NCBI GenBank assembly: GCA_964502215.1
Contig: CAZCUN010000006.1
Span: 1-64,000 of the forward strand
Source: JAALLB01 sp964502215
GTDB lineage: Bacteria; Pseudomonadota; Alphaproteobacteria; Rhizobiales; Rhizobiaceae
DNA length: 64,000 nt
Reading direction: 5' to 3'
Positions 61,835 through 64,000 of this stretch are shown here, one piece after another. How positions within the stretch are numbered: the first letter of the stretch is position 1; the number at the start of each line of letters is the position of its first letter. The notes below the pieces were generated by a model. That model was given only the letters and a program-made list of their open reading frames with translations, did not search any database and was not told the DNA's origin. Position numbers and translations under genes: made by a program.

Positions 61835-63202
61835 TTAGCTAACTTCTACCTGAACCTCATCCAGTGATTTATGCATAGCGCTCAGGATATCATCAATCTG
61901 GCTGCGCTCGATGATTAATGGTGGGCAAAGGGCTGCTGATTCAACAATAGAGCGTGAGATAATGCCATTGCGTTGCAAAGCCTTATTCATATGAAGACCA
62001 AGGGCACCAGGTTTTTCAAGTCCTGTTTTAGTTTCCTTGTCTGTAACCAGTTCAACTGCTGCAATCATGCCAACGCCACGCACTTCGCCAACCATTGGAT
62101 GGTCAGCAAGCTTGCGCAGTTCTTTTTGCATATACGCGCCGTTTTCAGCTGACTTTGCAACCAGATCACGTTCTTCGATGATGGCGATGTTTTCAAGTGC
62201 GATGGCAGCACCAACTGGGTGGCCTGCACCTGTAAAACCATGACCAAGAACGCCAATGCGTCCAGACTCTTCAGCAATTGGTTCATAGAATTTCTCATTG
62301 ATCATAAAGGCTGAGAAAGGCGCATAGCTTGAGGTGATTTGTTTTGACATCACTAAAACATCTGGCTTCATTCCAAACGTTTCTGAGCCAAACATTTTAC
62401 CAGTACGACCAAAGCCGCAGATTACTTCATCAGCAATGAGCAATACGTCGTATTTCTCAAGCACCGCCTGAATTTTCTCCCAATATGTTTTGGGTGGAAT
62501 GACAACGCCTCCAGCGCCCATAACAGGCTCTGCAAAGAAGGCTGCGACAGTTTCTGGGCCTTGCTCCAATATCATGTCTTCAAGGTCTTGTGCGCATCTT
62601 GATGCGAATTGCTCTTCGCTTTCACCCTCATGCCCTTCACGCCAATAGTGCGGACAGGTTGTGTGGTGAACGCGGTCAATTGGTAAATCGAACGATTTGT
62701 GATTATAAGGCAAGCCAGTGAGACTTGCAGACGCAAGCGTTACGCCATGATAACCACGAATACGGCTAATGATTTTTTTCTTATCAGGTAAGCCCAATGC
62801 ATTCGAGCGATACCAGATCATCTTTAAAACTGTATCATTGGCCTCAGAGCCAGAGTTTGTATAAAAAACCTTGCTCATTGGAACGGGTGCAATGGAGATT
62901 AGTTTCTCTGCCAAATCAATCGCTTTGCCATGCGATTTGTGGGTGAAGTTATGATAGTAAGGAAGCGTACGCATTTGTTCTGTTGCGGCCTTGATGAGGC
63001 GATCTTCGCTAAAGCCTAGTGCTGCACTCCAAAGACCTGACATGGCTTCGATGTATTTTGTGCCATTGTTGTCAAAGACATGAATGCCTTCACCACGCTC
63101 CATGATCATTGGGCCTATTTCTTCATGCGCTACAGCGTTCGTGTAGCTGTGCATGTGGAATGCGATGTCGCGGGCTTCTTGTGAGTTTGGCATATAGTTC
63201 AT
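61835..63202 (-). CDS. Class III aminotransferase (omega-amino acid type)
   Basis: PLP enzyme of 455 residues. The class III signature is LLIADEVICGFGRTGKMFGSETFGMKPDVLVMSKQITSSYAPFSAFM, with Lys in MSKQ holding PLP, and GSEAND near residue 118 binds its phosphate. Homologues act on putrescine, beta-alanine, taurine or other omega-amines with pyruvate as acceptor. The amine is not determinable. It follows the SDR gene by 12 bases; an AAAAGG ribosome site is present. Confidence 0.92.
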   Translation of the reverse strand: MNYMPNSQEARDIAFHMHSYTNAVAHEEIGPMIMERGEGIHVFDNNGTKYIEAMSGLWSAALGFSEDRLIKAATEQMRTLPYYHNFTHKSHGKAIDLAEKLISIAPVPMSKVFYTNSGSEANDTVLKMIWYRSNALGLPDKKKIISRIRGYHGVTLASASLTGLPYNHKSFDLPIDRVHHTTCPHYWREGHEGESEEQFASRCAQDLEDMILEQGPETVAAFFAEPVMGAGGVVIPPKTYWEKIQAVLEKYDVLLIADEVICGFGRTGKMFGSETFGMKPDVLVMSKQITSSYAPFSAFMINEKFYEPIAEESGRIGVLGHGFTGAGHPVGAAIALENIAIIEERDLVAKSAENGAYMQKELRKLADHPMVGEVRGVGMIAAVELVTDKETKTGLEKPGALGLHMNKALQRNGIISRSIVESAALCPPLIIERSQIDDILSAMHKSLDEVQVEVS

Positions 63203-63214
63203 TGGTTCGGCCTT

Positions 63215-63958
63215 TTAGATGTGTTGTCCACCGTTAATATGTATTTCTGAGCCTGTCACATATGAAGCTTGTTCGCTAGCTAAAAAATAAACAACTTCTG
63301 CAACTTCCATGGGGCGGCCTAAGCGTTTCATGGGGACGTCTGTTTGCACTAGCTCATTGGTTCCAGGTGAGAGGATTGAAGTTGCAATTTCGCCGGGCGC
63401 TACCGCATTTACGCGGATGCCTGTTTCGCCAAGCTCATGGGCAAGCTCACGGGTGAGGGTGGAAAGACCAGACTTAGAAATTGCATAAGCAGCACCTGCA
63501 AAATCATGCACGTGGTGGGCTGCAATGGATGAAACATTGACGATTGAGCCTTTTGCATTTTTTAAAGGATCAAGCAGGTTTTGTGCAAGCATCAAGGGCG
63601 CTAGTAGATTAACTTGTTGAACTGCAAGAAAAGTTTCAACGGATGTTTTTGTTGCATCCAATCTTTCACCATTCTCGCCTTTGGGGGAAATGCCTGCATT
63701 GTTGACAAGTGCGTTTAATCCGCGCCCATTAAGCTTTTCTGCGAGTTCTTTACACGCAAGTTCGATTGAATTTGTATCTGATAGATCAACGCGAATGTGC
63801 TTGATGATGCCTTCTGCCCAAGGGCATTGGGTGGAAAAGGAAGTGCGAGCCATGGTGATGACTTCCCAACCTTGGTCGTAGAAATGCTTTACAATGCCAT
63901 GGCCAATGCCACGGCTTGCGCCAGTTACAACAACGACGGGCTTTTCAGGATCTAACAT
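63215..63958 (-). CDS. SDR family oxidoreductase
   Basis: Short-chain dehydrogenase of 247 residues with TGASRGIGHG at the cofactor site, NNAGISPKG, SSIAAHHVHDFAGAAYAISKSG carrying the catalytic Ser, Tyr and Lys, and VTGSEIHINGGQHI at the C-terminus. The ATG at 63958 has GAGGAA before it and is preferred over an in-frame start at 63979. It is the first gene of the operon with the aminotransferase, GST and aldo/keto reductase genes; the promoter lies at or beyond the right edge of the window. Confidence 0.9.
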   Translation of the reverse strand: MLDPEKPVVVVTGASRGIGHGIVKHFYDQGWEVITMARTSFSTQCPWAEGIIKHIRVDLSDTNSIELACKELAEKLNGRGLNALVNNAGISPKGENGERLDATKTSVETFLAVQQVNLLAPLMLAQNLLDPLKNAKGSIVNVSSIAAHHVHDFAGAAYAISKSGLSTLTRELAHELGETGIRVNAVAPGEIATSILSPGTNELVQTDVPMKRLGRPMEVAEVVYFLASEQASYVTGSEIHINGGQHI

Positions 63959-64000
63959 GCAATTCCTCGATTCTAACACATATAAGAATATGTTATAGTA

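Noticed and set aside
63977..63996. Imperfect inverted repeat AACACATAT/ATATGTT at the right edge
   Set aside because: The arms differ by a two-base insertion and the site is cut close to the window end, so an operator call is not supportable.

Overview
The window is a gene-dense stretch of chromosome from an alphaproteobacterium, most likely a marine-type Hyphomicrobiales (Rhizobiales) relative with an AT-rich genome (roughly 40% G+C by eye). This rests on the gph / rpiA / DUF2059 / gor order, the clpS-clpA pair beside a SPOR-tailed D,D-carboxypeptidase, a DivJ/PleC/PdhS-type histidine kinase, a CobT homologue that aligns best with the rhizobial form, and abundant TRAP transport and glutathione S-transferase genes. 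No tRNA, rRNA, insertion sequence, phage gene or CRISPR array was seen. All long reading frames look intact.

Layout. 0-10 kb, mostly minus strand: a hybrid sensor kinase; a sugar-acid island (L-idonate-type dehydrogenase, SDR, fused TRAP permease DctQM, TRAP binding protein) divided by a strong terminator; TerC; and a GMC oxidoreductase divergent from an IclR regulator. 11-17 kb: single genes (FemAB/GNAT-like, GFA, two exporters, flavin reductase, CoxG-like, TspO). 16.7-19 kb: tungstate ABC transporter tupBCA. 19-26 kb: a FadR-type regulator divergent from glcDEF-ltnD-otnC-otnI, a glycolate/four-carbon sugar-acid oxidation operon, with a perfect inverted repeat between them. 26-39 kb: dusA, a Tat-exported L,D-transpeptidase, a TauE/SafE exporter, a CobT-family protein that has lost its active-site motifs, a cell-cycle-type kinase, a secreted nuclease, GST, uracil-DNA glycosylase-like protein, Lrp regulator, beta-hydroxyacid dehydrogenase, and a penicillin acylase coupled to an unrecognised secreted protein. 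39.5-45 kb: a tightly overlapping six-gene operon, two membrane exporters followed by fdhD-mobA-mobB-moeA (molybdenum cofactor maturation). 45-52 kb: GGDEF/EAL protein, gph, rpiA, DUF2059, gor, gamma-glutamylcyclotransferase, PAP2 protein. 53-58.5 kb: clpA-clpS, D,D-carboxypeptidase, small proteins. 58.6-64 kb: glutathionyl-hydroquinone reductase and a minus-strand operon of SDR, aminotransferase, GST and aldo/keto reductase.

How they work together. Two themes recur. One is sugar-acid and hydroxy-acid catabolism (TRAP import, idonate-type enzymes, GlcDEF, LtnD/OtnC/OtnI, phosphoglycolate phosphatase, beta-hydroxyacid dehydrogenase). The other is Mo/W metabolism (TupABC, FdhD, MobA, MobB, MoeA, CoxG-like), although no Mo/W enzyme lies in the window. 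Glutathione chemistry (gor, gamma-glutamylcyclotransferase, three GST-fold proteins) is a third. The most unusual items are the CobT-like probable pseudoenzyme, the operator between the FadR-type regulator and glcD, the missing OtnK kinase in the tetronate operon, and the exporter-cofactor gene operon. I did not find a clearly new multi-gene defence or mobile system.
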